Of a stretch of DNA of 64,000 nt, positions 10,278 to 20,632 are shown piece by piece. Positions within the stretch are counted from its first letter, which is position 1; each line of letters begins with the position of its first letter. The notes beneath the pieces were generated by a model, which was not told where the DNA came from, ran no database searches, and saw only the letters and a program-made list of their open reading frames with translations. The position numbers and the translations under genes were made by a program. This DNA is from Euglena gracilis (taxonomy: Eukaryota > Euglenida > Euglenophyceae > Euglenales): NCBI GenBank assembly GCA_039621445.1, contig CP154954.1, forward strand, positions 69,816,670 through 69,880,669. Direction: 5' to 3'.

Positions 10278-10571
10278 TGGTCAAAATTTTGGCCTAAAAC
10301 GGGTTTTCTAGGAACACTTTTGAAAAAATTCCAGGCGCATTTGCGCCTAAACCCAATTTAAATATTGCCACAGAGTGCCATTAAATTGTATCTTTTTCAA
10401 GGGTTCCAGGCGCAAATGCGCCTGGAACCTCCCAGAAACAGGCGAAAAAGGACCATAATTTCACCCCAGACAGGTTTTGTCTTTGATCAAAACCAATTGG
10501 CAAAGAATAAATATTTTGGAAAATACACACAGTGTTCTATTTGTTGTATTGTCAAGGGGTGTCTCCCGAAT
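10278..10571. repeat. 294-bp segment nearly identical to 51176-51470
   Basis: The two copies are in the same orientation and almost identical by eye, from GGTCAAAATTTTGGCC (copy 2 starts GGTTAAAATT) to GTGTCTCCCGAAT; then they diverge abruptly. Each holds two GGCGCATTTGCGCC-type dyads. In the 51-kb copy the sequence continues into further dyads of the same type, so this copy looks truncated on its right side by GTCCGTC-rich DNA. Confidence 0.9.
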
Positions 10572-11218
10572 CCGTCCGTCTGTCCGCCCCCTCAGGACTT
10601 GCCCAGTTCGCGGCCAGAACAAACAAACAAACCAAAACGATAATTTTCCATCCAGGGCCGCCGGTCGTTTTAAAACAACCTCGTTTTTAAACGGATGAAA
10701 AAGGGCCGAAGTTTTTTATAAATGGATGTAAAAAAAAACAGCCCCAAAAAAACATCTCTTGCGGGAGCATGGAGGTGTTGAAGAAAGGCTTCGGCGTAGG
10801 AGAAATCCTTCACTACCTAGAGATCGATACGTCAGGCAGCCGATGGTTCTCATCCGGCAAGAGGAGGAGTGGCTTTTTTGAAGACATTTGCCATGTGTAA
10901 ACCTGTTCGCATTTCCAAAAAATAAAAATAAAAACGGAATTCCACACGCAAACACCAAGATCTGAGATCCGCTTTGGAAGGTTCGGTTCAGAGCGGGGAA
11001 AAAAGCGCATTGAAGAATGGTGCCGTCCATTTTGCCTCAAAGGATGGTCCAGTCCCCCCTCCCCGAAAACCTGGCAAGGAAAAAAGTTCCTTCGGCGCCA
11101 GGTGATACTTTGCCTGCGAATTCGTCAAAAGAATATGTACGTTGCCCTCCCCCCCACAACCCAACCCGTGACTGGAAATTTTGACAAGATAAAAAAATGT
11201 CTCCCCCCCAGAGGTGTA
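10572..11218. other. No recognised gene
   Basis: Mixed sequence with scattered homopolymers. There is a T/A palindrome around 10670-10700 (CGTTTTAAAACAACCTCGTT). Open frames on either strand are short and unrecognised. Confidence 0.4.
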
Positions 11219-11383
11219 CCATGCCCCCCCCATATTGTACCCCCCCCATAATGTACCCCCCCCATGGGGTACCCCCCACCATGGACCATGACCTTGGCCA
11301 CCCCCATATTGTACCCCCCCCATAATGTACCTCCCCCCCAGAAAATGGCTCCCAGGGGGGTACAATATGGGGGGGGGGCATGG
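11219..11383. mobile_element. 165-bp miniature element, TA-flanked
   Basis: The terminal inverted repeats start CCATGCCCCC and continue CATATTGTACCCCCC; the right end is the near-perfect complement, about 27 bp. TA precedes (11217-11218) and follows (11384-11385). The interior repeats CCCCCATATTGTACC and CATAATGTACC. No coding capacity. The features fit a Tc1/mariner-type miniature element. Confidence 0.85.
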
Positions 11384-11539
11384 TAAATGGCCGTACGCGA
11401 GTTGTTGGAGGGGGGGGAGGGAAAGGAGTGAGCGTTTTAAGAACACTCACCATCCATGTCTGTGCGCCGTCAGCCTTCTCGTCAAGGTCGAACTCGAAAT
11501 CAGGTACAAACAAACCGGCCAGCAGCAGGGGCTGGCCTG

Positions 11540-11758
11540 GGGGGGACACAAAAATTCTGAGCAAGGGGGGGCACCATTCGGGAAACAAAAAATCTGAGCA
11601 GGGGGGGGGCGCCATTCGGGACACAAAAAATCTGAGCAGGGGGGGTACCCTTCGGGAAACAAAGAATTCCACCAGGGGGGGCACCCTTCGGGAAACAAAA
11701 AATCTGACCAGGGGGGATACCATTCCGGAAACAAAAAATCTGAGCAGGGGGGGTATTC
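11540..11758. repeat. ~40-bp tandem repeat, about 6 copies
   Basis: The unit is roughly a C/G-run plus CCATTCGGGAAACAAAAAATCTGAGCAGG. Copies vary between CACCATTCGGG, CGCCATTCGGG, TACCCTTCGGG and ATACCATTCCGG, and between CTGAGCAGG and CCACCAGG or CTGACCAGG. The length variation keeps several frames open on both strands, giving repetitive peptides that are not genes. Confidence 0.85.
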
Positions 11759-11825
11759 AAGTGGAGCCTCTGGTCCCGTCTTCTTCCAAAAACTCTGCTG
11801 GGGGGTGCTTGTGAAGCACCCGGTA

Positions 11826-12013
11826 ACGTGACCCCCCCCTATATGGCACCCCCCTGGGAGCGTTTTGACCTCCTGGCGGCTATTAGGGGGGGGGGTGACA
11901 ATTGGGGGGGTTACTCAATTCACCCCACATTTCCATATGGGTCCATGGGTAACCCCCCCCCCTAATTGTCGCCCCCCCAAGGGGGGGGGTGACAAATAGG
12001 GGGGGGGTCACGT
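11826..12013. mobile_element. 188-bp miniature element, TA-flanked, family member 1
   Basis: The ends are ACGTGACCCCCCCCTAT and the complement ATAGGGGGGGGGTCACGT, flanked by TA at 11824-11825 and 12014-12015. The internal phrases GTGACAATT-GGGGG and GTTACTCAATTCACCCCACAT recur, inverted, in the element at 37176-37357, so the two are members of one family in opposite orientation. Confidence 0.85.
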
Positions 12014-12067
12014 TACATGAGGGCCAGCTTCAGTCGCATGCCACTGTAAGGGGACAAACGAGTCACG

Positions 12068-12181
12068 TCACAGGAGGGGAACATGGGAGCTTGACAGTGT
12101 CATGGCCCTAGCCTTCTCGGAACCCATGCTGGTGCGCAGGTTGCCATGCACGTGGCTGAGGGTGGAGAAGTTGCGTTCAAC
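12068..12181 (-). pseudogene. hAT transposase C-terminal dimerisation fragment
   Basis: A 37-codon minus-strand frame starts with VERNFSTLSHVHGNLRT and ends at a stop at 12068. The ERN-F/W-S-...-H-...-LR pattern is typical of the hAT C-terminal dimerisation region. It lies 13 bases beyond the stop of the DUF659-like frame at 12195-12410, so hundreds of expected codons between the two domains are missing. A T-rich run (12182-12192) sits at the junction. It is a remnant of an internally deleted transposase. Confidence 0.6.
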
Positions 12182-12194
12182 CAAAAAAAAAAGA

Positions 12195-12410
12195 TTACAC
12201 ACCGGGTTTTTGCGCAGCCAGCAGCTGCCGTATCAGCACCATGTTGCTAGCTGAGTCGGTGACGACTCCGGCCACTGCAACGTCGAACTCACGGCTCACC
12301 ACAACTTCAGCAGTGACAGTTTTCAGCCATTCTCCAGTGTGGCTCTGGCCATCTGTCTCCATCACCTTCAGCATGTGCTTGTTCACAGCAGAGCCCACAC
12401 TGGATTGCAT
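12195..12410 (-). pseudogene. hAT transposase DUF659-like fragment
   Basis: The 71-codon minus-strand frame contains SHTGEWLKTVTAEVV followed by VVTDSASNM and RQLLAAQK. In hAT transposases, the DUF659 region has a S-x-TGE motif followed about 30 residues later by VVTDNAxNM, so spacing and motifs fit. The upstream part is cut off by the 22-bp tandem repeat at 12443. With the dimerisation fragment at 12068-12181, it is a broken element unable to encode an active enzyme. A hAT-like miniature element lies just upstream at 12566-12840. Confidence 0.65.
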
Positions 12411-12442
12411 GCATGGGGCTGCTGGATGGGGGCGTTTGGCCT

Positions 12443-12566
12443 GACCAACCTAGCCGGCTGGCCGGACCAACCTAGCCGGCTGGCCGGACCAACCTAGCCG
12501 GCTGGCCGGACCAACCTAGCCGGCTGGCCGGACCAACCTAGCCGGCTGGCCGGACCAGCCTAGCCC
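12443..12566. repeat. 22-bp tandem repeat, about 5.6 copies
   Basis: The unit GACCAACCTAGCCGGCTGGC plus CG is repeated with almost no change, the last copy having CAGCC for CAACC. Each unit contains the palindrome GCCGGC. There are no spacers, so it is not a CRISPR array. Related AGCCGGCT blocks occur at 58920-58990. Confidence 0.95.
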
Positions 12567-12840
12567 AGGGTTGTATGGTTAACCAAAGTTCGGTTAATCG
12601 ACTACGACCCCCCCAGTTAATCGACTAGTCGAGGGGGGGGGTCAGTTAACCAATTGGTTAAAGGCTTTTATCTGGACAGGTGACATACCTTCTCTTCTCG
12701 CTAGAAAATTTTTTGGAGGAATTTTGTTCAAATGCTGTTTGAGTTTCTTTCTCTTGCAGGAGATCGGCTAATCGGTTAACCGAGGGGGGCAGTTAATTTA
12801 ATCGGTTGACCCAAAACAGTCAGTTAATTGATCAACCCTG
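12566..12840. mobile_element. 275-bp hAT-like miniature element
   Basis: The ends are CAGGGTTG...CAACCCTG, flanked by the 7-bp direct repeat CCTAGCC on both sides (12559-12565, 12841-12847). The subterminal regions are packed with GGTTAA, CGATTAA and AGTTAATCGACTAG motifs. CAGGG-type ends, 7-8-bp duplications and subterminal repeats fit hAT. CCTAGCC also occurs in the neighbouring tandem repeat, so the duplication could be coincidental. A relative lies at 55365-56093. Confidence 0.65.
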
Positions 12841-12844
12841 CCTA

Positions 12845-14165
12845 GCCAGCCAACATGCCGGCTGACTAGCCGTCCGTCCAGATGAAAGCCACTGTCGCTA
12901 GCCGCCCGGCCATCCAGACCAAACAACACGCAGGCCGTGCGCAGTGACGGCTGGATCAGGAATGAATGTGTGCACCGAAGGGGGACTAAGTTCGTTCTGC
13001 CCAAAGTACGCCCGGGTGGATGTTCGGGTCGAAATACGGCCCGCCCGTTGGCTTAGGGGCGGACAAAAGAGATAACGGCCGGAGGCACCCCCCGCCCAAA
13101 AAAAACTTGTGGCCATTTGTTTGCCTTGTTGGGGAAATATCGCTAGCAAAAGTGGCCAAAAACATGATTACCCATCGGTCTAAAACTGGCCACACAAACC
13201 CTCCAGAACTGACCCATTTGCCAGACTCAAAAACTGAACCCCCCATTTTTTTGGCTTTTTTGAGCAAGAGAACTTGTTGCACAGGAAAAAAAGAATGCTA
13301 AAACCCCCATTCTCCCTTTTTAAAGGCTTAAAACCGGAAAAAATTACAGCTCTAGATTTTTTTTTTGCCAAAAACGGACTTTTTCTTCAGCGGTTGTTTA
13401 TGGGTTTTTTTTTATTTGGGCCAGATGGTGCCAGATTTTGACCAGAAACGTTTTGTCCTGAGATGCTCGTTTTCTCCTGAAACTTGTTTTTTTGTTTCTT
13501 GAGGTCGCGGAACCCAAAAAAATTTTCAACCTGTGCGCGTTCAATTTTCAAGTTGAAAATATCATTTTTTTGAAAATTTCATCAAAAAAGCTTCAAAAAC
13601 TAAAAGCTAACACACAAGAACATGGACAACAGAAAAATCAAGGCCGCACAAACCAATTAAGGTGGAACCGTTGCTTGCCAAGGAACCTTCAAGCATCTTG
13701 AACTTACTTCTCAGATGAAAAAAAAGGCACACCTTTGATTGACTTCAGTTTCAGGTGCTCAAAACACTTGGCCATTCTCAAAACTTCTTTCCATTCAAAT
13801 CCAATCTCAATGTCCTGTGAAAAATGAACCAAATGAGCATCATTCACTCAAACATGAACTGAATCCCTGTGGCTCCCATTCATCATCCAAAAGATGAACA
13901 GTGAAATGTGCCAGATGTAGCATGAAAGATGTCATATAAATGTCCAGAAAACGTTTACAAGATTTGTTGGATCACTGTCTTAAAAAGACATTTTGAAGGC
14001 ATGCCACAGACAAATGAAATGATGCTAATTCTTCAAAAGACACTTTAAGATGGGGGTACCTGCCTCAATGTTCAAAAAATCCTGCATGAATGCATTCCTT
14101 ATCCTTCAAATAGCTTGTACCTGAAGTCAGAATAAAGATAAACAAGGAATTCCAAGAGGGAGAAA
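12845..14165. repeat. Composite dispersed segment C'-B-A', relative of 41250-42360
   Basis: Three blocks can be aligned with the 41-42 kb copy. Block A' (about 13500-14035) is the reverse complement of 41400-41930 and nearly identical. Block C' (12845-13300, containing foreign DNA around 13010-13140) is the reverse complement of 42150-42360 and of 43560-44030. Block B between them (13300-13500) lies in the same orientation as 41940-42145, so it is flipped relative to its neighbours. No transposase is recognised. Confidence 0.8.
13733..13814 (-). other. Exon-like 82-nt segment, copy 1
   Basis: On the minus strand, TTTTTCACAG precedes GACATTGAG and the segment ends ATCAAAG before GTGTGC, so both ends look like splice sites. 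It is open in one frame (DIEIGFEWKEVLRMAKCFEH...). The 41633-41714 copy is identical over all 82 nt. The flanks are equally identical, so conservation reflects recent duplication rather than selection. It may be a captured host exon; I do not recognise the protein. Confidence 0.35.
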
Positions 14166-14225
14166 CACTTTTCTGACAGAGCCTTATCACACACTACAGA
14201 CTACGTCAGCCAGCCGTGACGCAAC

Positions 14226-14600
14226 TGATTTGTGTTTATGTGCACATTTGCACAAATAAACAAATTTATGTTTGTGGGCGCATTTGCGCAAATAAAACAC
14301 AAAAGTTTGAAGGCAAAAATACATGTTTGTGGGTGCAAATGCGCCCATAAACATTTTTTTCCATTTTTTGTTGGTGTGCGCAAATGCGCAAACCAACGCC
14401 TTGGTGAAACTGGAATGATGATGGTTTGTGCACTGGTCGGCAACACACAACATGTCTTTATTTAAACACACTGATGAGGACCATGACCCAACGAGGTTTT
14501 TGAACGTGATAGGCGAGTTGGTGCGCGCATTTGTGCAAATTAACACAATTACGTTTGTGCGCGCATTTGCGCAAATGCACGCACAAACATTTAATAAAAG
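14226..14600. repeat. Cluster of hairpins built on the GCGCATTTGCGC dyad
   Basis: Six dyads of the form GCGCA(A/T)TTGCGC or variants lie here, near 14245, 14278, 14333, 14378, 14524 and 14560. They are usually embedded in TGTTTAT...ATAAACA arms, so single hairpins of about 30-70 nt can be drawn. The same architecture occurs at 15836-16163. No protein is implied; the long frames reading CANARTNI-like peptides are translations of the repeat. Confidence 0.8.
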
Positions 14601-15835
14601 CACTTCAAAATAATGTCTTAGACGGCGCTATAGAGTATGAGCGAAAATGGGCGGTTCCCAGCTTTTTGCCATTTTTGGGAGGGTCCGGGCGTTACCAATG
14701 GGGGGTCGAGGCTGGGCCACCACCCTACTCATTGTGTTGCTGTGCTGCTGTGGCCAAGGTTGGTGATCCCCCTTTGCTTCCAAGTGATTGGTCGAATCCC
14801 CCGCTGCATTCCTCTGGGTGGACGTCCCCACGGTGTTGCCCGATTTGGAGGGGGGCTTTTTCTCTTTTTTTCAAAAGTGGAGATTTTTTCCAAAATTCAC
14901 TTTTTGAATGCTTTGACCCCCTTTTTTTCTCCTGAAACGGTTTTCTGATCGTTGGAAGCTGTAAAGCAGAATTTGTGGGGGTGAACTATTCTGCAACAAG
15001 AATTTGATGTCTCCTCCCTATCATGTGCTCAGCGAAGTGGTTACTGCGAGGCGGCTGAAAAGCAAGGCAGTCCAAATCCATTCCTCAGATGGTGCTTGTT
15101 GAGTTGAAATTTCTATCGTGAAGCCTGCATCGGAAGGGTGTTGGCTCCTGCAGTTATCATCTGCCCTTATTCCTCTTTATGGGAATGCCTGTGCGTGGAA
15201 GGCACGTTGTTCATGGCATGAGTGCCAATGAGGCCTTGGTGACGCGCTGCGCGCGCATCCTCGGGCGCTGCTGTGCGGCATTCCTGTGCCACAATGCCCA
15301 AGAATTCGCCCTCCTCATTTGCATCCCGGGGCATCCACTACGTTCGGTGCTGCTGTTGCAGCAGCTCGCTTATGCGAAATCCCGGCACACCTTGGATGCC
15401 GTGGACCACGTGGTGCAAACTGGAGGGAATTTCCCTCGTGGGTTGAAGCGTGACATTCATCATGGCTGCCTCCATCATGGGCGTTCTAATATGAAATGTT
15501 TCCTTGTTTTTTTTGTTCCTATCTGATCGGATTTTCTTCAAACGAACTCAGCCCGTTCCATTTTTTGCGTCCTTCCAATGTGTTCCTCCATGTTGTAAGA
15601 AAGCATGAAAAAAAGCTCGATTTTGTCCACTCTTTGCCACCTTGCGAACCCACCTCTTTGTGAATGATGCGCTTCATGTGGTTTCGGACTGTAAGCACCA
15701 ATCATCATGCGGAGGGAGTTTAATTGTCTTTTTTTTGGTGACATTTTTTGATGGCCTGCTTCGGGGTTGGGTGACCTTTGTGTCCTTCATTGTTTGTTTT
15801 GCGTTCCATAGTTGTGTTTCCATCGCACCCTTCTT
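14601..15835. other. No recognised gene
   Basis: The plus-strand frame 15179-15526 is the longest here (115 codons) and has unremarkable composition, but I recognise no domain. The 14640-14940 segment contains C/G-rich patches. Nothing else can be supported. Confidence 0.35.
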
Positions 15836-16163
15836 CTTTGTGTTTATGTGCGCATTTGCGCCCACCAACGCAAATTGTGTTGGTGGGCGCGAATGCGTGC
15901 ATAAACACAGTTTTGTTGGTGCGCGCATTTGCACCCATAAGCTAACGCCGTCGACAAACGGTGTGACATATACACCAAATTATGTTTCTCGATGGCACGC
16001 TGTTCTGCACCGTCACGGCCCCTTTGTCACGCCGTTTACCGACGGCATCAGTTCATGGGCGATAAACCCCAACACTTGAAAGACAAGTTTGTGTTTATTT
16101 GCGCAAATGCGCGCACCAACATATTTATGTTGGTGCGCGCGCACATTTGCACAAATAAACATA
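15836..16163. repeat. Nested inverted-repeat structure with two ~70-nt hairpins
   Basis: A hairpin at 15836-15906 has arms TGTTTATGTGCGCATTTGCG and its near complement. Another at 16085-16163 has TGTTTATTTGCGCAAATG arms closed over ACATATTTATGT. Between them, GCCGTCGACAAACGGTGTGA (15947-15966) pairs with its near complement at 16025-16046. The nesting suggests a foldback element about 330 bp long. Another isolated dyad lies near 16718-16740. Confidence 0.75.
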
Positions 16164-16935
16164 ATTTTCTCCTTCGAAGGTTGGGCTTCATCCGCTGGGT
16201 TCCTTGCCACAAAACTGGCTGTGCGGATCCCGGGTATAAGTTGGGTGGGAGACACCTGTCCCTTTCATTCCCTGCGGACCCTATTTCCCTGCGCATTCCT
16301 TGCCAAACACCCCGCACTCGCCTTCCTTCCCCTGCGTCCTTCCCGCCGGCTTGTTCACACCACACCCACACACCCCAGCACTTCCTCCCCATGCTTTAAC
16401 AAACGTCCCAAAAACACCACAACAAGGCGTCGCAAGCGAAGCAGTCCGGCAAACACCGAGGACGCACACCGCCGGCAATTCGGGCCCACTCAGGAAAACA
16501 GCCGACAGGAGCAACAAGGGCAGCAAGGGTCCCATTCCTGTGTCGCTTTTTGGTCATTTTTTCCTTCTTGGCCGGGAAGGTCCCGGGACCATTTTTGGCC
16601 AAAGCCCCAGGGGTCTCACAGCCAATAACAAAATTTTGTTCTTGTTTAGCACTCCCTTGTCACCGTGTTTTCAAACCCCCCGGAGCCATACAGCCCAAGT
16701 GAAAAAATTTGGGTATTTGCGCAAATGCGCAAATCAACATAAAACAGCTTAAGTGCGAATCCGGCCGCCTAAGTGGACATTTCCTTTGGTTTTGTCTTTT
16801 GGTTATTTTGAAAAAAATCGATTTTTTAACCAGAGAACGACCCACAACGACCCAACAACATTTTGGGCCATTTTGGGCCACAAAAGCGCACCAGAACACG
16901 GGCCAAGCATGTCGGTAGCCAAATTGGCAAATGGA
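16164..16935. other. No recognised gene; higher-complexity stretch
   Basis: From 16200 to 16650 homopolymers are rarer and a plus-strand frame (16089-16628) reads through. Its C-terminal part is rich in Arg, Ser, Gln and Pro, and I recognise no domain. It could be an exon or chance. Confidence 0.3.
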
Positions 16936-17638
16936 GGTTAGGCAGTGCGGGTGGGGGGGGGGCTGTAGACCCCCTGGTGAAGTTCACCAGTAAACGTTCA
17001 CCAGAGGGTGCTTTCGGCGGTGAAGTTCACAGGTGAATGTTCACCGGGGGTGGGGGTACTTTCGGCGATGTAGTTCACCGGTGAACTTCACCGTCTTGAT
17101 GGTTGGAGGTGAAACTTTGATGTTGAAATTTGGCTCCTTTGCCTCTCAAAATGGTCATTTTGGGGTTGATGGCTCATGGAATTTTATCAAAATTTCCGAA
17201 AACCTGGCCAAAATGTCATTTTTGGCCATTTTTGGCCAAAAAGGCTCTTGTGGTGAATTTCACCGGTGATGTTCACCGTGGGGGGGATCTGAAATTAAGC
17301 AACACAAAAAAATGACACATTTGGCCATGATGATGAAAAATGTGTTTTTCAAATTTTGCCAAAATTGTCCAACAAAACACCCCATTTTGGGGACAGTCAC
17401 AAAAAACCTTCTCACCAAATGGCGGCCATTCTCAATTGGTGGGGTTTATAATTTTCTGCCAAGGCAAATTTCTTAATAGGGAGGGTGAGAAAACAAATTT
17501 TCTGGAAGTGTCGGTCAGACAACATGTACCCCTGGAGGCGAACTTTGGGGTTTAGGACCCCCCCCCCCTAGGTGAATTTCACCGTTTGAAAATTTACCGG
17601 GGGGTCCCGGACCCCGCCCTCCCCCCCCCTGCCTAACC
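16936..17638. mobile_element. ~700-bp inverted-repeat element with GTGAA(C/T)TTCACC subrepeats
   Basis: The left end is GGTTAGGCAG followed by G-rich sequence and GACCCCCTGGTGAA. The right end carries the complement (TTTACCGGGGGGTCC then CTGCCTAACC). Both subterminal regions contain multiple TTCACCGGTGAA-type palindromes (16978-17090, 17240-17275, 17572-17585). I see no clear target duplication and no transposase. The end repeats and palindromes suggest a non-autonomous DNA transposon. Confidence 0.65.
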
Positions 17639-19490
17639 CATAATTGGAAGTTCCGGGTTTTGTGTTCTGGGCTTTGTATCTACTTGATGCTGCCTTGCGA
17701 CACAGCCCGGCGCCCGGCCTGGCCCGGCACAGCCCGACAGCCCCGGTGGCCCGTCCCAATCGGCGGCCCGGCCCGGCCCAGCCCAGGTGCGCAACTGGTC
17801 TCGACAGTCTGTACGGGTCCATAAATGGTGCCAGAGGCTTTACTTTAAGTCCCCAATGATTTCCTTAAGATTGGGCGTCAATTTGGGTCCCAGGGTCCCA
17901 GATGGGTCCAGCTCAGGCAAACGGGGGGAGGTGCTACAGCGCTGTCCATTGACCCTCACAGCGGGGGGCTTGAAAGTGCTTTCCCCACTGCCTGTGACAC
18001 CTTCCTTGAAAAAAGAGCCCATTCCGACTGCATCGAAATACCAACCCATTTGTACACTGTGTTCACCTCATAAACTGTGGTGTTGGCTTTGAGAGGAGGA
18101 ATCGGGGTTTTTTTTTAAGACCGGGGGGAGGGGGTCCCCCCACCCACCCACCCCCTGCCCCCGGGGGGTGGGGGTGGGGGTGGGTCCCAGGACCCATTGA
18201 CTTTCCCCCGAAAGCGGGCAAAACAATCGCGAAAAATGGTAAAAATAGCACGTTTCAAAAAAAATTGGCGCCTTCGGCGCCATAAAGGATATCCCCCCCC
18301 CCCGGGAGTCCAAGACTAAAAGACCCCTGAGAGGAACTGGCACAGCCCCTTTGGGTCCGCAACCCCCTAACAAACTGCTGTGGGGGGTTAAGGGCTGCCA
18401 AAGAAGAAGCAAACAACCTCAATCAGAACCCCTTTTCGCGTAAGCAATTGTCCGGCCTGCATCGCCGAGGAAAAGGAACACCTGCTGCATGAGCTCAGGT
18501 TGCGGGCGCAGGCCAGCAAAGATGAGACCACCGATGGTGAGAGCATCCAGCAGCAATGAAAATGGCGGCGGCGACCGTGGTGGCGGTGGTGATGATAAAG
18601 TGGTTTTATTTTGTTGTGTACCACATTTCTCAGCAGCCAATTAAATTTGCAACCGGCTGCACCCGACCCTTGGCCTGTCATTGCAGTTAATTGCAGTAAT
18701 CCATCCTATTATTGTCATTGACAAATGCTACAGCTGACAGCGATGTCTCCAAACTATTCAAAATAAATCTATATCAAAATGTCTGTGAACTATTGCTGTC
18801 AATCGCAACACCTTTGACACATTCCGGATAACTGCAATAATTCGGAAACGTTGCAGTTGACTGCAATGGTCAATCAACTGTGGTTGATGTATGAATATTT
18901 TTTGGAAACAAACCTCTCAAACGTACAGAAACAAACGACGATGCGGGAACATTGGTGCGCAGAAAGAGGAAACTGTTGAGGAAATGAACACTGATGAAAA
19001 CGAACGAAATGATTCAAAAAGATTTCGATCAACATAAAAAAAATAGATGTACAATGTGAGAAATTGCATTTTTTCTGGCTGTCATTGGATTTCGGAAAAC
19101 TAACTCTTTGCGGGTGCATCCCCTTGCAATTCTTTGCAGCCCTGAAACAAAGTTTGGTATGAAATGAGAGAATGTTTGGATAAATAGAGCAGCTTCTCTT
19201 GAAAAGTGCAAAGTTCCGCAGGCGTGATTATTGAGAACAGAGTATTGCCATTTACCAACAATTTCTGATGCGTTCTTGGGGGCACATGGGTGATCTCATT
19301 GGCAGCAGCAGAGGTCGATTGAAATTAGCGTCTGAGGGGAAAATAAAGACTTTAAACGTTTGAAATGGATGGCACAACCCATGGCAACTGGAGGACGGAA
19401 CGCATTGCCATCCCCTCGCCAGCCCGTACACAGAATGACCTATGGAGATGGTAAACAAAGCTGTCAAGTGGATACGGAAACCAACAACTC
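17639..19490. other. No recognised gene
   Basis: The stretch includes a CCCGGC-rich patch (17705-17790), a C/G homopolymer region (18118-18190), GGCGCCTTCGGCGCC at 18269, and a lower-GC region (18680-19350) with a loose repeat of TTGCAGTTAATTGCAGT near 18684 and 18850. Open frames are short. Confidence 0.35.
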
Positions 19491-19572
19491 CTATCGCATG
19501 GCATCCCTGGGCAGAAGTGCGTCGATAACAGCAACAGTGCGGTCAAACTCCCAAGCTGGATCTGGTGCAGAG
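19491..19572 (-). CDS. Candidate terminal coding exon, unknown protein
   Basis: On the minus strand a pyrimidine-rich TTGCTTGCTTCCAG precedes a frame reading SAPDPAWEFDRTVAVIDA, which ends at a stop after LLPRDAMR. The exon is 82 nt and starts in phase 1. The coding-like composition and good acceptor site are the only support, and no upstream exon is identified. I do not recognise the protein. It is on the same strand as the small frame at 20210-20452, so both could belong to one gene, but that is inference. Confidence 0.3.
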
Positions 19573-20209
19573 CTGGAAGCAAGCAAAAGAGAATCCTCTT
19601 GGGAAACAAGGGAAAAAGAAAGCAAACAACATTCAAAATCTCAACAAAGAAAAACTATAAGGAACAGTGAGAGGCTATTTCTTGTGGAAAATACAGGGGA
19701 AAACAGAACCATGAAATTTTTATAGAAATTATTCTGAAACAATACTTTTGCAAATAGAAAATGAATCCCATTGGAGAAAAAAAAATTGCCGTACAAACGG
19801 ATTTTTTGAGAAAATGGTTTTTTTTATGATTGCTGTCTTTTCTTTGTCCGGTGCGCCTTGATGGAGTTAGAAGTTTCCTATCTGGTTTGGAACTCACAAG
19901 ACCCCAAAATCAGATTCCAAAACCAAAGGAACACAGCTTAGTTATTTAACTCTGCAGAAATGTGTCAAATTAAACATCATCAAACATTCATTCGGGTGTA
20001 TTTGGTGAACCTTTCTACCAAAAAAAGATGCTTCTGATTGATTTTCTTTGTGTTGCACTGCCTCTTGTCAACGTGCCTTTGGGCGTGAAAACACTGCCTG
20101 CAAAAAACAACGAACAAATCAAATCACGCATTCAACACCCATCCGAATCAGACCCCAAAGCCACAGCTTCAACAGCCGACAGCTTCCAGTGCCAGCAGAT
20201 AGTGTAGTT
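19573..20209. other. No recognised gene
   Basis: A/T-rich DNA with short open frames on both strands. It lies between two minus-strand coding candidates and could be intronic or intergenic. Confidence 0.3.
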
Positions 20210-20452
20210 TCACTGCCCACCGCCTGTATGGAGCCGGGACTGCCAGCCCTGGTTAGGAGGGTTGCACTTGGGACACAGGAGCTGCCAGCCGCCATCCGGC
20301 AGGTTGAAGATGCGGAACGCCCCGGCCTCCGGGTCGTTCTCGGCCTCGTACCGGCAGACGCAGCACTCGATCACCGGGTCCGGGACCCAGTCGTCGGGAT
20401 AGAAGAGCTCACCGGAAGCCCCGCCTGTGTGAGGCACCAAGAGGAGGGCCAT
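20210..20452 (-). CDS. Small zinc-ribbon-like protein, 80 aa (hypothetical)
   Basis: The ATG at 20452 has G at +4 (CGGTATGGCC). The frame encodes 80 residues and ends TGA at 20210. It contains CCVC near residue 30 and CPKC near residue 60, a CxxC-x27-CxxC arrangement that could bind one zinc ion. The middle is acidic and the end glycine-rich. GC-rich third positions and lack of homopolymers set it apart from the neighbourhood. The frame is open upstream to 20629, so this may be an internal or last exon. No family is recognised. An element with a 14-bp duplication sits about 180 bp upstream. Confidence 0.4.
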   Translation of the reverse strand: MALLLVPHTGGASGELFYPDDWVPDPVIECCVCRYEAENDPEAGAFRIFNLPDGGWQLLCPKCNPPNQGWQSRLHTGGGQ

Positions 20453-20632
20453 ACCGATGTGGTTTGAGCCGGGCGAGATTGACAGTGAGATTGCAGAGGT
20501 GTTGTGGTGGCGAATAGCGCTGTTTTCAAGAACGGGAAATTTCGGGCGAGAGGACCGATTGTCTTCGGAGGGAGGACAGGAAAAGGGGTGGAGTAAAAGA
20601 GTGCAGCACACCACGACTTGCTGTCCCACTCA

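Noticed and set aside
12443-12566. Regular 22-bp repeats considered as a CRISPR array
   Set aside because: The repeats are directly adjacent with no spacers, and the context is eukaryotic.
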